Positions 1 through 8,251 of a stretch of DNA of 64,000 nt are shown here, piece by piece; within the stretch, counting starts at the first letter, position 1, and the number at the start of each line of letters is the position of its first letter. Below the pieces are notes generated by a model. The model saw nothing but the letters and a program-made list of their open reading frames with translations, had not been told where the DNA came from and ran no database searches. Source of the stretch: Acidimicrobiaceae bacterium (GTDB lineage Bacteria > Actinomycetota > Acidimicrobiia > Acidimicrobiales > UBA8190); contig PLZB01000029.1 of assembly GCA_003151955.1 (NCBI GenBank), forward strand, positions 1-64,000, written 5' to 3'. Made by a program: the position numbers and the translations under genes.

Positions 1-1
1 T

Positions 2-1642
2 GCCTACATTCTGCGGAAGTCAGGCCTCGGGTGGACCGCCATTGCGGCCGGGCTCGGGGTCGGTGGGTTGGCAGGGGGAGTGGTCACGACGGGCGTCTTC
101 CCGAGTTGGAAGGCCACCCAGCTGTTCGTTGGATGCCTCCTCCTGGTGGCGACGGTTCCGGTGTACCTGGTGTCGATCCGCCGGGTGGCGACCACGGGCC
201 GACGTCGGGTCCGGGCCGTCCTGCGGTGGGCCGGACCCGTCCTCCGGGCCGTCGTTGGCGTGGGAGCGGCCGTCCTGGCTGTCGGGGCGGCCGGCTCGAT
301 CACCACCAACTTCGACGACCTCATCGATGTCCCCGTGGCCGCCTTCTTCGCCTCCGTGGCCATCCTGTCCGCCGTCAGACCCGTCCGGGCCGGCCTCCTC
401 CGGTTCGGTGGCCGGTTCCGTCCCAGCCGGGCCGCCTCGGCCCTGGCCGGCCCCCACCCCACCGGCTTCTTCGTCCGGGCCGTGATGGTGGTGGCCCTCG
501 TCGTGGCCGCCACGGGGGCCACCGTGGGGCGCTCCGTCGAAGCCCGGGCCCAGCGGGGACCGGGGGTGCTGGCTGCCATGGGTGCCGTTCCGGTCCTGCC
601 ACCCAATGTCATGGTCCTGACCGTCAACGCCGGCCCCCACGGGGGGTACGGCATCGGGCAGACTGGCGACCTCTCCCCGGCCGCCCCCGCCATTGTCCAG
701 GCCGCCTTTCCGTCGGTCCGGGTCATTCCCGTGACCGCCCTTTCCGACACCTCTGTCGACGGCCTCCCCCTCGTCCTGGCCGATCCACGCCTGGAGGCCC
801 TCTACGGGACGAGGCCCCGGCCCCTGCTCGTCCCCGTCACCGGCGCCGTGCTGGCGGCCGGTCCGGGCCAGAGCACGTCCCAAGAACTGGCCGCGCTCCG
901 GACCGCCAATCTCACAGCTCTGGCGCCGAGCCTGTCCCAGGACGTCGGGAGCCGACTCGAGGGAAACCCAATGCCGCCGTTCACCTGGCAGGGACTGGAC
1001 TTCCTCTCAGTCTCCCCGGCAATTGCCGCACAGTTCACCACCTCGGTCACTGCGGTATTCCTGACCCAGCCCCGGCCCTTTTCGGCCGCCCAGGTCGATA
1101 CCCTCGCCGCGCTGGCGTTCGACCGAGCCCTCGTGAGCTTCGGGACTCTCTCGATCGTGTCCCCGCGGTCGAGGACCGACGTCTCCAACGTCGACATCTC
1201 CGGTGACGTTCCCTGGGCGGCCACCACCACGGCGGCCCAGTGGTTGATCGCCATGCTGGCCGCCCTCTGGGCCCTTCTGGTCGTCGTGAGCACGGGCGTC
1301 GTCGACGCCCTGGACCGCCGGGCCGACAACCGACGGCTCGAGCGGCTGGGCGCCACCCCCAATCAGCTCAGGGCCGGCTCGGCCCTCAACGCCGGCCTCG
1401 AGCTCGCCACCAGCGCTCTCCTGGCCTGCGGGGCCGTGACCCTTCTGGCCGCCTGGGGGATGGCCCGGTTCCGGGCCCACACCCTGGGTGTCGCCGTCCC
1501 CTTCGTCCTACCCGCCGGCCAGTTCGCCGCCCTTGTCCTCGGGGTCCCGGTGGTCGGGGCCGGCATCGCCGCCATGCTGGCCCGGCCGGCCGAGGTTCGG
1601 CGGGGGTCACGGCGAGATCCTCTGGTGATGCCGACCACCTGA
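2..1642 (+). CDS. FtsX-family ABC transporter permease, C-terminal part (5' end outside window)
   Basis: The reading frame is open from the first bases of the window, so the true start lies upstream and only about 546 residues are present. The visible part has several hydrophobic segments early on, a long extracytoplasmic stretch (roughly residues 165-390 of the visible part), and a C-terminal block of three to four membrane spans. That block holds the pattern DRRADNRRLERLGATP, typical of the FtsX-like domain, where a cytoplasmic loop after a membrane helix precedes the last helices. Such permeases work with a cytoplasmic ATPase in lipid or lipoprotein export, or in signalling to cell-wall enzymes. 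No ATPase of the matching MacB/LolD kind is visible, and the next gene is a NatA-like ATPase with its own permease, so the partner is probably upstream. The family call is good; the substrate is unknown. Confidence 0.75.
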   Translation, partial: AYILRKSGLGWTAIAAGLGVGGLAGGVVTTGVFPSWKATQLFVGCLLLVATVPVYLVSIRRVATTGRRRVRAVLRWAGPVLRAVVGVGAAVLAVGAAGSITTNFDDLIDVPVAAFFASVAILSAVRPVRAGLLRFGGRFRPSRAASALAGPHPTGFFVRAVMVVALVVAATGATVGRSVEARAQRGPGVLAAMGAVPVLPPNVMVLTVNAGPHGGYGIGQTGDLSPAAPAIVQAAFPSVRVIPVTALSDTSVDGLPLVLADPRLEALYGTRPRPLLVPVTGAVLAAGPGQSTSQELAALRTANLTALAPSLSQDVGSRLEGNPMPPFTWQGLDFLSVSPAIAAQFTTSVTAVFLTQPRPFSAAQVDTLAALAFDRALVSFGTLSIVSPRSRTDVSNVDISGDVPWAATTTAAQWLIAMLAALWALLVVVSTGVVDALDRRADNRRLERLGATPNQLRAGSALNAGLELATSALLACGAVTLLAAWGMARFRAHTLGVAVPFVLPAGQFAALVLGVPVVGAGIAAMLARPAEVRRGSRRDPLVMPTT

Positions 1643-1718
1643 ACTACTCAGAGCTCTTCCCGGACGGAAAGCCGGTCCACAAGAATCGGCCCTTCCGATG
1701 GTTCCCGCTGCGGGGAGG

Positions 1719-1754
1719 CCGGTCGGGTCCCTCGGATCCGACCGGACCTAGGGT
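1719..1754 (+). promoter_or_regulatory. Palindromic operator candidate plus -10 box of the ABC exporter operon
   Basis: The arms CCGGTCGG (1719-1726) and CCGACCGG (1738-1745) are perfect reverse complements. The stem can extend inward by four pairs, one of them G-U, leaving a 3-base loop. Just downstream lies TAGGGT (1749-1754), six bases before the ATG at 1761, which fits a leaderless transcript. The palindrome covers the place where a -35 element would be, as expected for a repressor site. It could instead be a terminator hairpin for the upstream permease, but no T-run follows. Confidence 0.5.
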
Positions 1755-1760
1755 GAGCCG

Positions 1761-2657
1761 ATGAGCGGTCTCCTGGAACTCGACGGGCTGACCCGCCGCT
1801 ACGGGGACCTGACCGCTCTGGACGGCCTCTCCTTCTCGGTCCCCTCCGGGCGGGTGGTGGGATTCCTGGGCCCGAACGGGGCCGGGAAGACGACGACGAT
1901 GCGGGCCATCTTCGGACTCACCGACCTGGACAGTGGGAGCGTCCGCTGGAACGGGGCCCCGGTCCGACCCGCCGACCGCCGCCGGTTCGGCTACATGCCC
2001 GAGGAGCGGGGCCTCTACCCGAGCATGCTCGTCGGGGAGCAGCTCGAGTACCTGGGGAGACTCCACGGGCTGAGCCGGTCCGACGCCGAGGCCGCCACCG
2101 GGGTGTGGCTGGAGCGGCTCGGGGTGGCGGAGCGGGCCGGGAGCAAGGTCGACACCCTCTCCCACGGGAACCAGCAGCGGGTCCAGCTGGCCGCCGCCCT
2201 CGTCCACGAGCCCGAGCTCCTCGTCCTCGACGAGCCCCTCTCCGGGTTGGACCCGACCGGGATCGACGACATCGGGGCCGTCCTGGTCGAGCGGGCCCGG
2301 GCCGGCTGCTGCGTCCTCTTCTCCAGCCACCAGCTCGACCTGGTCGAGGACCTCTGCGAGACAGTCACCATCATCGACCACGGCCGGCTGGTGGCGGCCG
2401 GGACGGTGGACGAGCTGGCCACGGCCGGAGCCCGGCGGCTGGTGGTCCGGGTCGAGGGGGACCGGGAGGCGGGCTGGGCGGTGGGCCTCCCCGGGGTTGC
2501 CATCTCGGAGGTCGACGGGGGCGAGGTCAGGCTCGTCCTGGAAGAGCATGTCGACAGCCAGACTGTCCTGGCCGCCGCCATGGCCGTGGGCCGGGTCACC
2601 GAGTTCTCTTTCGCCCGGCGCCGGCTGTCCGAGGTCTTCCGGGAGGCCCTGGGATGA
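1761..2657 (+). CDS. ABC transporter ATP-binding protein (NatA-like)
   Basis: This 298-residue nucleotide-binding subunit powers the membrane protein encoded next. Walker A is GPNGAGKTT near residue 39, the signature region reads LSHGNQQRVQLA, and Walker B with the following glutamate is LLVLDEPLSGLDP; an H-loop follows in FSSHQLDLVEDL. A C-terminal extension of about 90 residues after the ATPase core resembles the DUF4162-type tail of NatA/drug-export ATPases. The ATG is six bases after a TAGGGT box. The stop overlaps the start of the permease gene (ATGA), so the two are translationally coupled. Likely role: export of a small molecule, ion or drug; the substrate cannot be read from the sequence. 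Confidence 0.9.
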   Translation: MSGLLELDGLTRRYGDLTALDGLSFSVPSGRVVGFLGPNGAGKTTTMRAIFGLTDLDSGSVRWNGAPVRPADRRRFGYMPEERGLYPSMLVGEQLEYLGRLHGLSRSDAEAATGVWLERLGVAERAGSKVDTLSHGNQQRVQLAAALVHEPELLVLDEPLSGLDPTGIDDIGAVLVERARAGCCVLFSSHQLDLVEDLCETVTIIDHGRLVAAGTVDELATAGARRLVVRVEGDREAGWAVGLPGVAISEVDGGEVRLVLEEHVDSQTVLAAAMAVGRVTEFSFARRRLSEVFREALG

Positions 2658-3988
2658 AGTTCGTCCTCATCCCCGCCCTGGTCCTCGTCGTCCTGGCCCT
2701 GAGGATCTGGCTCCATCGTCGCAGGCGGTCGACAGGCGGAGAGGGCGCCCCCCGACCCCGGGGCCGGGGCCGACGGGAGGGCCGGCCGGGATGGGAGCCA
2801 CCGCTGGGGGAGATCGGTCTGGTGGCATCCCGGGAGGTCCGGGAGCGGGCCCGGGGGAAGATCTTCCGGGTGGGGACGGTCCTGATCCTGGCCGTCGTGG
2901 CCGGTGCCATCGTCATCCCCACCCTCGGCAAGGGGGGGAAGACCACCGTCCCGCCAGTCGGGGTGGTCGGAAGCCTCGATCCCGCCCTCGGGGCTGCCGT
3001 CGTCGCCACCGGCCCGGCCCTCGGAGTCACGGTGAAGCTCGTTCCCGAGGCGGACCTGGCCGCCGCCGACCGGGCGCTTCGGGCCGGACGGGTCTCGGTC
3101 GTCATCGTCGACACCCGGCGGCTCATGGTGGACGCGGCCATCTCTCCCTCCGACGGCTCGATCACGGCCCAGCTGGTCGGGGCGGTGGCCCAGACACTCG
3201 GGACCGACGAGGCCTACATTTCGGCCGGGCTCACCACGGCCCAGGCCGAGACGGTGGCGGGGGCCAAGCCGCTCCCGGTGGCCAGCCTCACCCCGGCGCC
3301 CAAGGGGAAGAAGTTCCAGTCCACCTCCATCATCGGGGTGATCCTCATCTTCGTGATGCTCAACCAGTACCTCACCTGGACCCTGATCGGGGTCATGGAG
3401 GAGAAGTCCAGCCGGGTCATCGAGGTGCTCCTGGCCGCCGTCCGGCCCATCCAGCTCCTGACCGGGAAGGTCCTCGGGATCGGGCTGATGGCCATGGCCC
3501 AGGCCACCCTCATCCTGGTCTTCGCCGTGTCGCTGTCCAGTGCCGTCGGCTCCGACCTCCTCAAGGGGACCGGCCCCGGGGACCTCCTCGCCTCCCTGGT
3601 CTGGCTGATGCTGGGCTACGGCTTCTACTGCTGGGTCTATGCCGCCGCCGGGTCGATGGCGGCCCGTCAGGAACAGGTCCAGAGCCTGGCCTTCCCCCTG
3701 GCCCTCCCCATGCTCTTCGGCTACATCATGGCTCTGACCACAGCCGGCACGGGGAATGCCTCGACCCTGTTCAAGGTCCTCGCCTACCTCCCCCCGACGG
3801 CCCCCTTCGCCATGCCCGTCCTGGTTGGGCTGGGCCAGGTCACCTGGTGGGAGTTCACGGGATCGGCGCTCCTGAGCATCGGGTCCACCGTCTTCGTGGC
3901 CAGGTTCGCGGCCCGGATCTACCGGCGGGCCATCCTCCGGACCGGGCGGGGGATCCGGCTCCGGGACGCCTTCTCCGGGACGGCCTGA
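2654..3988 (+). CDS. ABC-2 type transporter permease (NatB-like)
   Basis: The 444-residue membrane subunit partners the preceding ATPase. The start is the ATG at 2654 that overlaps the upstream stop; the frame is open further upstream, but that part is the shadow of the ATPase gene. An N-terminal hydrophobic helix is followed by a very basic stretch, a second helix (near residue 75), an extracytoplasmic domain of about 130 residues, and then five or six membrane spans. The segment EEKSSRVIEVLLAA just after the third helix is the hallmark of ABC-2 permeases of the NatB/YhaP group. It is the last gene of the two-gene operon; no terminator hairpin with a T-run is seen downstream. Confidence 0.88.
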   Translation: MKFVLIPALVLVVLALRIWLHRRRRSTGGEGAPRPRGRGRREGRPGWEPPLGEIGLVASREVRERARGKIFRVGTVLILAVVAGAIVIPTLGKGGKTTVPPVGVVGSLDPALGAAVVATGPALGVTVKLVPEADLAAADRALRAGRVSVVIVDTRRLMVDAAISPSDGSITAQLVGAVAQTLGTDEAYISAGLTTAQAETVAGAKPLPVASLTPAPKGKKFQSTSIIGVILIFVMLNQYLTWTLIGVMEEKSSRVIEVLLAAVRPIQLLTGKVLGIGLMAMAQATLILVFAVSLSSAVGSDLLKGTGPGDLLASLVWLMLGYGFYCWVYAAAGSMAARQEQVQSLAFPLALPMLFGYIMALTTAGTGNASTLFKVLAYLPPTAPFAMPVLVGLGQVTWWEFTGSALLSIGSTVFVARFAARIYRRAILRTGRGIRLRDAFSGTA

Positions 3989-4583
3989 CCGAGCCCGTTG
4001 ACGCGGTTGAATAGGGGCCGGAGGCCCAGGAAGCGAACCCCAGGTGATCGCGATGGCTTGGGAGCCCGGCACTCCCGGCGCGTCGCCGGCCCGGCCGGCC
4101 GATGCGGGGAGCTTCCCGACGGGCCACCGGAAGACCAGAAGCATGTCCACAGGTGGGGCGGGCCGAGGTCCGTCTGGGGTGGACAGATGCGGCCTGCGCA
4201 CAGCCACCTCGGGCCTGCGCCGAAGGTGTGTCACGGGGGGAACGGTCGGGTCGGCGGCAAATACGGCCCACCGGGAACCTCGTTGAGTCGCCAGACGTCT
4301 GAACTCTCGTGGAAGTCGTTCGGTATCACCCCTTGCCTCGTTGGGGACAACGCGGGGGCGGGCTGGCTACTCCCCCGGGGTCCGGCGTTGGCCTAGGCAC
4401 GATCTGGGGGGTGACGGGCCGGGCGGCATCCACGCCCATTTTGAGGAGATCGACGCCAGACATCTTCGTGTGGAGCGCCTACTTCGGGGCCACGATGACG
4501 GTCGACAACTACTACGCCCCCAAACAGAATGAACGGCAACAGATTCACGACCTCTGCAACCAACCAGAGACAGGACGGATCAA
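3989..4583. other. Gene-poor stretch with weak coding signal
   Basis: About 600 bases with no convincing long gene. All frames are interrupted or show base composition unlike the neighbours. One possible small ORF at the 3' end is listed separately. A perfect 10-base palindrome, CAGACGTCTG, lies at 4292-4301. TTGACG at 3998-4003 resembles a -35 element but has no good -10 box at the right distance. The stretch may be a decayed gene remnant; I cannot identify its source. Confidence 0.5.
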
Positions 4584-4587
4584 GTGA
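4309..4587 (+). CDS. Possible small ORF coupled to the next gene
   Basis: This 92-codon frame ends in a GTGA overlap with the start of the following gene, the coupling used elsewhere in this genome. The second half (from about 4450) has codon use closer to real genes here than the first half, so a later start such as the ATG at 4495 is possible. No domain, signal peptide or membrane segment is recognisable. It may be a fragment of a once longer gene. I would not rely on it. Confidence 0.2.
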   Translation: MEVVRYHPLPRWGQRGGGLATPPGSGVGLGTIWGVTGRAASTPILRRSTPDIFVWSAYFGATMTVDNYYAPKQNERQQIHDLCNQPETGRIK

Positions 4588-4606
4588 CCAGGACGGATCA
4601 GGTGGT
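4571..4606 (+). repeat. 18-base imperfect tandem duplication across a start codon
   Basis: Two adjacent 18-base copies (4571-4588 and 4589-4606) share CAGGACGGATCA and match at 15 of 18 bases. Each copy carries an in-frame GTG (4584 and 4602), so the duplication offers two alternative starts for the gene listed at 4584. Confidence 0.7.
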
Positions 4607-5165
4607 TCCCCTTCGATACGAGGAAGCTCTGCAGGTCGTGGCGGCTCCGCTGGACCAGGTGCGCAGGCCGGACATCGGTCGGAGATGGTGGACCCTGGTC
4701 GCGACCCTGGTCGCGACCCTGGTCGCGACCGTGGTCGCCCTGATAGCCCTCGTCGTCCTCGTGATTCAAGCGTGGCCAACGGGATCCGCCCCCGCAACTC
4801 ATGGGACGGGAAGCGTTCGACCTGCAGCCACCCCGACACCTCCCGCGCCAGTGTCTCTTCCATCCGATGGATGGCAGCCTGGGCAACCCGCAATGCAAGC
4901 CGTGATGAGCGGACCCTTCCATGCCGTGATCTCTGGAAGTACGGCGTGCGCGTGGGTCGGGAATTCGCCCGCGCTCTGGCCGGCCGGCTACAACGTCAAC
5001 GTGAGCCCGGTCGAGCTGATCGGGCCCAACGGCCAAGTGGTCGCCAACGAAGGAGACGTCGTGCAGGTTGGGGGAGGAGCTGGATCTCCGGCACCAACAT
5101 CCTGCGGCGGCGGGACCTCCTCAACATGGAACATTCAGGGATCCGTCACTCGGACGGGAACCTAG
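4584..5165 (+). CDS. Small membrane-anchored protein with extracytoplasmic domain, unknown function
   Basis: The product has 193 residues from the GTG at 4584; the GTG at 4602 is an equal alternative. About 35 cytoplasmic residues are followed by one strong membrane span built on the repeated unit LVAT, then a Pro/Thr/Ala linker and a C-terminal domain of about 85 residues with two cysteines. The domain includes CAWVG and a WPAGY segment followed by VELIGPNG and EGDVVQVGGG. I recall similar WPAGY-type extracellular domains in uncharacterised actinobacterial proteins, but have no name for the family. The strand order and the cysteine pair suggest a small folded domain outside the cell. It is monocistronic or coupled to the weak ORF upstream. 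Confidence 0.6.
   Translation: MTRTDQVVPLRYEEALQVVAAPLDQVRRPDIGRRWWTLVATLVATLVATVVALIALVVLVIQAWPTGSAPATHGTGSVRPAATPTPPAPVSLPSDGWQPGQPAMQAVMSGPFHAVISGSTACAWVGNSPALWPAGYNVNVSPVELIGPNGQVVANEGDVVQVGGGAGSPAPTSCGGGTSSTWNIQGSVTRTGT
4691..4738 (+). repeat. Four 12-base tandem repeats encoding part of a membrane helix
   Basis: Three identical copies of GACCCTGGTCGC and a fourth differing by one base run head to tail. In frame they encode repeated Leu-Val-Ala-Thr, forming the first half of the membrane span of the gene at 4584. Copy-number change would lengthen or shorten the helix by four residues without a frameshift. Confidence 0.85.
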
Positions 5166-5485
5166 GTCGCACGAGTCGTCACAACGGCCGACCCTGCTAC
5201 CGCATCGTCGGAGCAGAAGCTCAGGCACGGACATGTCCACAACGCGTCTGCCCTGGTGAGAGGGAACTGGCCGGCTCCGAGCAGCGCGTCATGAGACTGA
5301 GCGAGTTTCGACCAGCCGACGCGGGTCAATGAGCAACCAGGCGATCAGGCATCGCCCACCCCGGGCGCTCTCGTCGAGAAAGGCCTGAACCATCGCCAGA
5401 CGCTACGAGGAGGATGTAATCACGGCTGACTGGGGCCTCGGCTCCGCCCCATTAGGGTGGTCTCCGGAGGGGCCGAACCCGGGAG
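5166..5485. other. Intergenic region before lpdA
   Basis: About 320 bases with no gene. A purine-rich GAGGAGG-like ribosome site near 5407-5413 is followed at once by ATGTAA, so it leads nowhere. TAGGGT at 5453-5458 is a plausible -10 box for lpdA. I see nothing else of note. Confidence 0.5.
5453..5458 (+). promoter_or_regulatory. -10 box candidate for the lpdA-sucB-lipBA operon
   Basis: TAGGGT matches the TANNNT pattern seen before several genes in this window. It would give a leader of roughly 20-45 bases to the lpdA start. No clear -35 element is seen at 16-18 bases. Confidence 0.35.
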
Positions 5486-6904
5486 GTGGTCACCACGGCC
5501 GAGGGCATGGAATTCGATCTCGTCGTCATCGGGGGCGGTCCCGGCGGCTACGCCACCGCTCTCTACGGGGCCGCCGCCGGTCTCTCGGTGGCGGTGGTCG
5601 AGAAGGACAAGATGGGCGGGACCTGCCTCCACCGGGGCTGCATCCCGGCCAAGGAATTCCTGGAGACGGCCTCGGTCTACCGGACGGTGGCCGGGTCCAA
5701 TGAGTTCGGGATCCTGGCCGACCAGCCCACGGTGGACTTCTCGGTGAGCCAGGCCCGGAAGCAGAAGATCGTCGACCAGCTCCACAAGGGCCTGGTCGGG
5801 CTGATGAAGGGCCGGAAGATCACGAGCTTCGCCGGTACGGGGACCCTCCACCCTGGCCACCGGGTCACGATCGCCGGCGCCGACGACGAGACGACCGAGA
5901 TCAGCGGGACCCAGGTCGTCCTGGCCTCGGGGTCGGTCCCCCGGACCATCCCCGGCTTCGATGCCGACGGCCGGATCGTCCTCACCTCCGACGAGGTCCT
6001 CGACCTCGAGACCCTCCCAGCTTCGGTGGCCGTCATCGGCGGGGGGGCCATCGGCTGCGAGTTCGCCTCCATGCTCTCCGACCTCGGGAGCGAGGTCACC
6101 GTCCTCGAGGCCCTCCCCGGGCTCCTCACCGGCTGCGACGCCGACGTCGTCTCGGTGGTGGCCCGGTCCTTCCGGAAGCGGGGGATCGCCGTCCACACCG
6201 GGGTCCAGGTCACCGGCCACGAGCCCTCGGGCTCGGGGACGACGGTCTCCTTCGGGGAGGGCCAGACCGTCACCGTCGACGCCGTCATCCTCTCCGTGGG
6301 ACGCCGTCCACTGACCGAGGGGCTCCTGGCCGAGGGGACCGGGGTCGAGATCGACCCCCGGGGCTTCGTCACCGTCGACCCCTACCAGCGGACCACGGCC
6401 GAGGGGGTCTGGGCCGTCGGGGATGTCGTCAACACCCCCCAGCTGGCCCACGTCGGGTTCGCCGAGGGAATCGTCGTGGTCAAGTCGATCCTGGGGGAGC
6501 CGGTCGTCCCCGTCGACTACGGGAAGGTCCCCTGGGCCATCTACTGCCAGCCCGAGGTGGCCTTCGCCGGGATGACCGAGGCGGCCGCCCTCGAGGCCGG
6601 CTTCGAGGTCCTCGTCCAGAAGGACCCCTTCGGGGGGAACAGCCGGGCCCGGATCATCGGGGAGACCGAGGGCCTGGTCAAGGTCGTCGCCGAGAAGCTC
6701 CCCGACGGGAAAGCCGGTCGGATCCTCGGGGTCCACCTGGCCGGCCCCTGGGTCACCGAGCAGCTCGGAGCCGGCTACCTGGCCGTCAACTGGGAGGCCA
6801 CCCCCGACGAGGTGGCCCAATTCGTCCAGCCCCACCCGACCCTCTCCGAAACCTTCGGGGAGACGGTGCTGGCCCTCACCGGAAGGGGACTCCACATTGG
6901 CTGA
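5486..6904 (+). CDS. lpdA: Dihydrolipoyl dehydrogenase (E3)
   Basis: This 472-residue flavoprotein reoxidises the dihydrolipoyl group of 2-oxoacid dehydrogenase complexes, passing electrons to NAD+. Visible motifs are the FAD-binding GGGPGGY near residue 17, the redox disulfide in GGTCLHRGCIPAK, the NAD-binding GGGAIGCEFASML, the second FAD motif VWAVGDV, and the C-terminal dimer-interface HPTLSE that supplies the catalytic His and Glu. Length is normal. The start is either the GTG at 5486 or the ATG at 5507; the latter places the GGGPGG motif at the usual distance from the N-terminus. The gene overlaps sucB by eight bases, so the two are coupled. Confidence 0.95.
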   Translation: MVTTAEGMEFDLVVIGGGPGGYATALYGAAAGLSVAVVEKDKMGGTCLHRGCIPAKEFLETASVYRTVAGSNEFGILADQPTVDFSVSQARKQKIVDQLHKGLVGLMKGRKITSFAGTGTLHPGHRVTIAGADDETTEISGTQVVLASGSVPRTIPGFDADGRIVLTSDEVLDLETLPASVAVIGGGAIGCEFASMLSDLGSEVTVLEALPGLLTGCDADVVSVVARSFRKRGIAVHTGVQVTGHEPSGSGTTVSFGEGQTVTVDAVILSVGRRPLTEGLLAEGTGVEIDPRGFVTVDPYQRTTAEGVWAVGDVVNTPQLAHVGFAEGIVVVKSILGEPVVPVDYGKVPWAIYCQPEVAFAGMTEAAALEAGFEVLVQKDPFGGNSRARIIGETEGLVKVVAEKLPDGKAGRILGVHLAGPWVTEQLGAGYLAVNWEATPDEVAQFVQPHPTLSETFGETVLALTGRGLHIG

Positions 6905-8249
6905 GGTCACCATGCCCCAATTGGGGGAGACCGTCACCGAGGGGACGATCACCAAATGGTTGAAGGCCGTCGGGGACGCCGTGGCCCGGGACGAGCCCCT
7001 CTTCGAGGTCTCCACCGACAAGGTCGACTCCGAGGTCCCCGCCCCGGCGGGGGGGACCCTGACCGAGATCCGGGTGGCCGAGGGGGACACCGTCGATGTC
7101 GGGACCGTCCTGGCCGTCATCGCACCCGCCTCCGGCGAGGTTGCCGCCACCGGCGGAGCAGCACCCGGCACCACGCCCCCGGCCTCTGAGCCGGCGTCCA
7201 CCCCCATCCCACCCCCGGAGCCGGCTCCGGCTCCGCCCCCTGCCGTTGCCGAGGCGCCCCCCGCTCCGGCTCCGGCCCCCGCCTCGGCTCCGGCTCCGGC
7301 CCCCGCTCCGGCAGGCCCGGGCCTGGTCCTGTCGCCGGTGGTCCGGAAGCTCCTCGAGGAGCAGGGAATCGCCCCGGCCGAGGTGACCGGGACGGGACTG
7401 GGAGGCCGGATCACCCGGGAGGACGTCCTGGCTGTGATCGACAGCCGGCGGGCCGGGGGAGCACCGGCCGCCGCCGCTCCGGCCGCTGCCGCTCCTTCGA
7501 CCCCGGTCCGGGTTCCCGGGGAGGCCGGGGGGAGGGCCGGCGACGAGATCGTCCCCTTCACCAACATCCGGCGGCGGACGGCGGAGCACATGGTCCGGTC
7601 GAAGGCGACCTCGGCCCACACCCTGGTGGCCAAGGAGGTCGACCTCGAGGCGGTGGAGCGGGTCCGGAAAGCCCAGGGGGCCCGGTTCAAGGCGGAGGAG
7701 GGGTTCTCCCTGACCTATCTCCCCTTCATCGCCCGGGCCGCCATCGAGGCCCTCCACGAGTGGCCCCACCTGAACGCCTCGGTGGGGGAGGACGCCCTGG
7801 TCGTTCACCGGGAGGTGAACCTCGCCATCGCCGTCGACCTGAACTTCGAGGGGCTGATCGCCCCCGTCGTCCACCAGGCCGACGAGCTGACCGTCCGGGG
7901 GCTGGCCCGGCGGATCCACGAGCTGGCCACGGCGGCCCGGACGAAGAAGCTCAGCCCGGACTCCCTGGTGGGGGGAACCTTCACCATCACCAACCCTGGA
8001 CCCTTCGGGACGTTCCTGACCTTCCCGATCATCAACCAGCCCCAGGTCGGGATCCTCTCGACCGACGGGGTGAGCCGGAAGCCGGTGGTGGTGACCGGGG
8101 AGGACGGCTCCGAGTCGATCGCCATCCGGTCGGTCGGGATCCTGGGCCTGGCCTTCGACCACCGGGCCGTCGACGGGGCCTACGCGGCGGCCTTCGTCCA
8201 GCGGGTCTCGGAGATCCTGGCCGGCCACGACTGGGCCTCCGAGCTCTGA
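6897..8249 (+). CDS. sucB: 2-oxoacid dehydrogenase E2 acyltransferase (dihydrolipoamide succinyltransferase type)
   Basis: The 450-residue E2 core subunit starts at a TTG that overlaps the end of lpdA, with a purine-rich GGAAGGGG stretch upstream. Order of parts: one lipoyl domain with the modified lysine in STDKVDSE (about residue 42), a long Ala/Pro linker (about 80-140), a peripheral-subunit-binding domain (LSPVVRKLLEEQGI...GGRITREDVL, about 145-180), a second linker, and the acyltransferase domain ending with the catalytic HRAVDGAYAAAF. With a single lipoyl domain it could belong to the 2-oxoglutarate or the pyruvate complex; the EVSTDKVDSEV pattern favours the 2-oxoglutarate type. No E1 gene is in the window. 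The next gene makes its lipoyl cofactor. Confidence 0.9.
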   Translation: MAEVTMPQLGETVTEGTITKWLKAVGDAVARDEPLFEVSTDKVDSEVPAPAGGTLTEIRVAEGDTVDVGTVLAVIAPASGEVAATGGAAPGTTPPASEPASTPIPPPEPAPAPPPAVAEAPPAPAPAPASAPAPAPAPAGPGLVLSPVVRKLLEEQGIAPAEVTGTGLGGRITREDVLAVIDSRRAGGAPAAAAPAAAAPSTPVRVPGEAGGRAGDEIVPFTNIRRRTAEHMVRSKATSAHTLVAKEVDLEAVERVRKAQGARFKAEEGFSLTYLPFIARAAIEALHEWPHLNASVGEDALVVHREVNLAIAVDLNFEGLIAPVVHQADELTVRGLARRIHELATAARTKKLSPDSLVGGTFTITNPGPFGTFLTFPIINQPQVGILSTDGVSRKPVVVTGEDGSESIAIRSVGILGLAFDHRAVDGAYAAAFVQRVSEILAGHDWASEL

Positions 8250-8251
8250 GG

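Noticed and set aside
2015-4234. Minus-strand frame of 739 codons opposite the ABC genes
   Set aside because: Low-complexity product and complete overlap with a well-supported ATPase and permease.
3989-5485. Genomic island or insertion sequence
   Set aside because: No transposase, terminal inverted repeats, integrase or tRNA target is visible; only composition is unusual.
5420-7690. Long minus-strand frame opposite lpdA and sucB (756 codons)
   Set aside because: It is the mirror of GC-rich genes on the plus strand; its product is Gly/Asp/Pro/Arg-rich without domains, and the plus-strand proteins are unmistakable.
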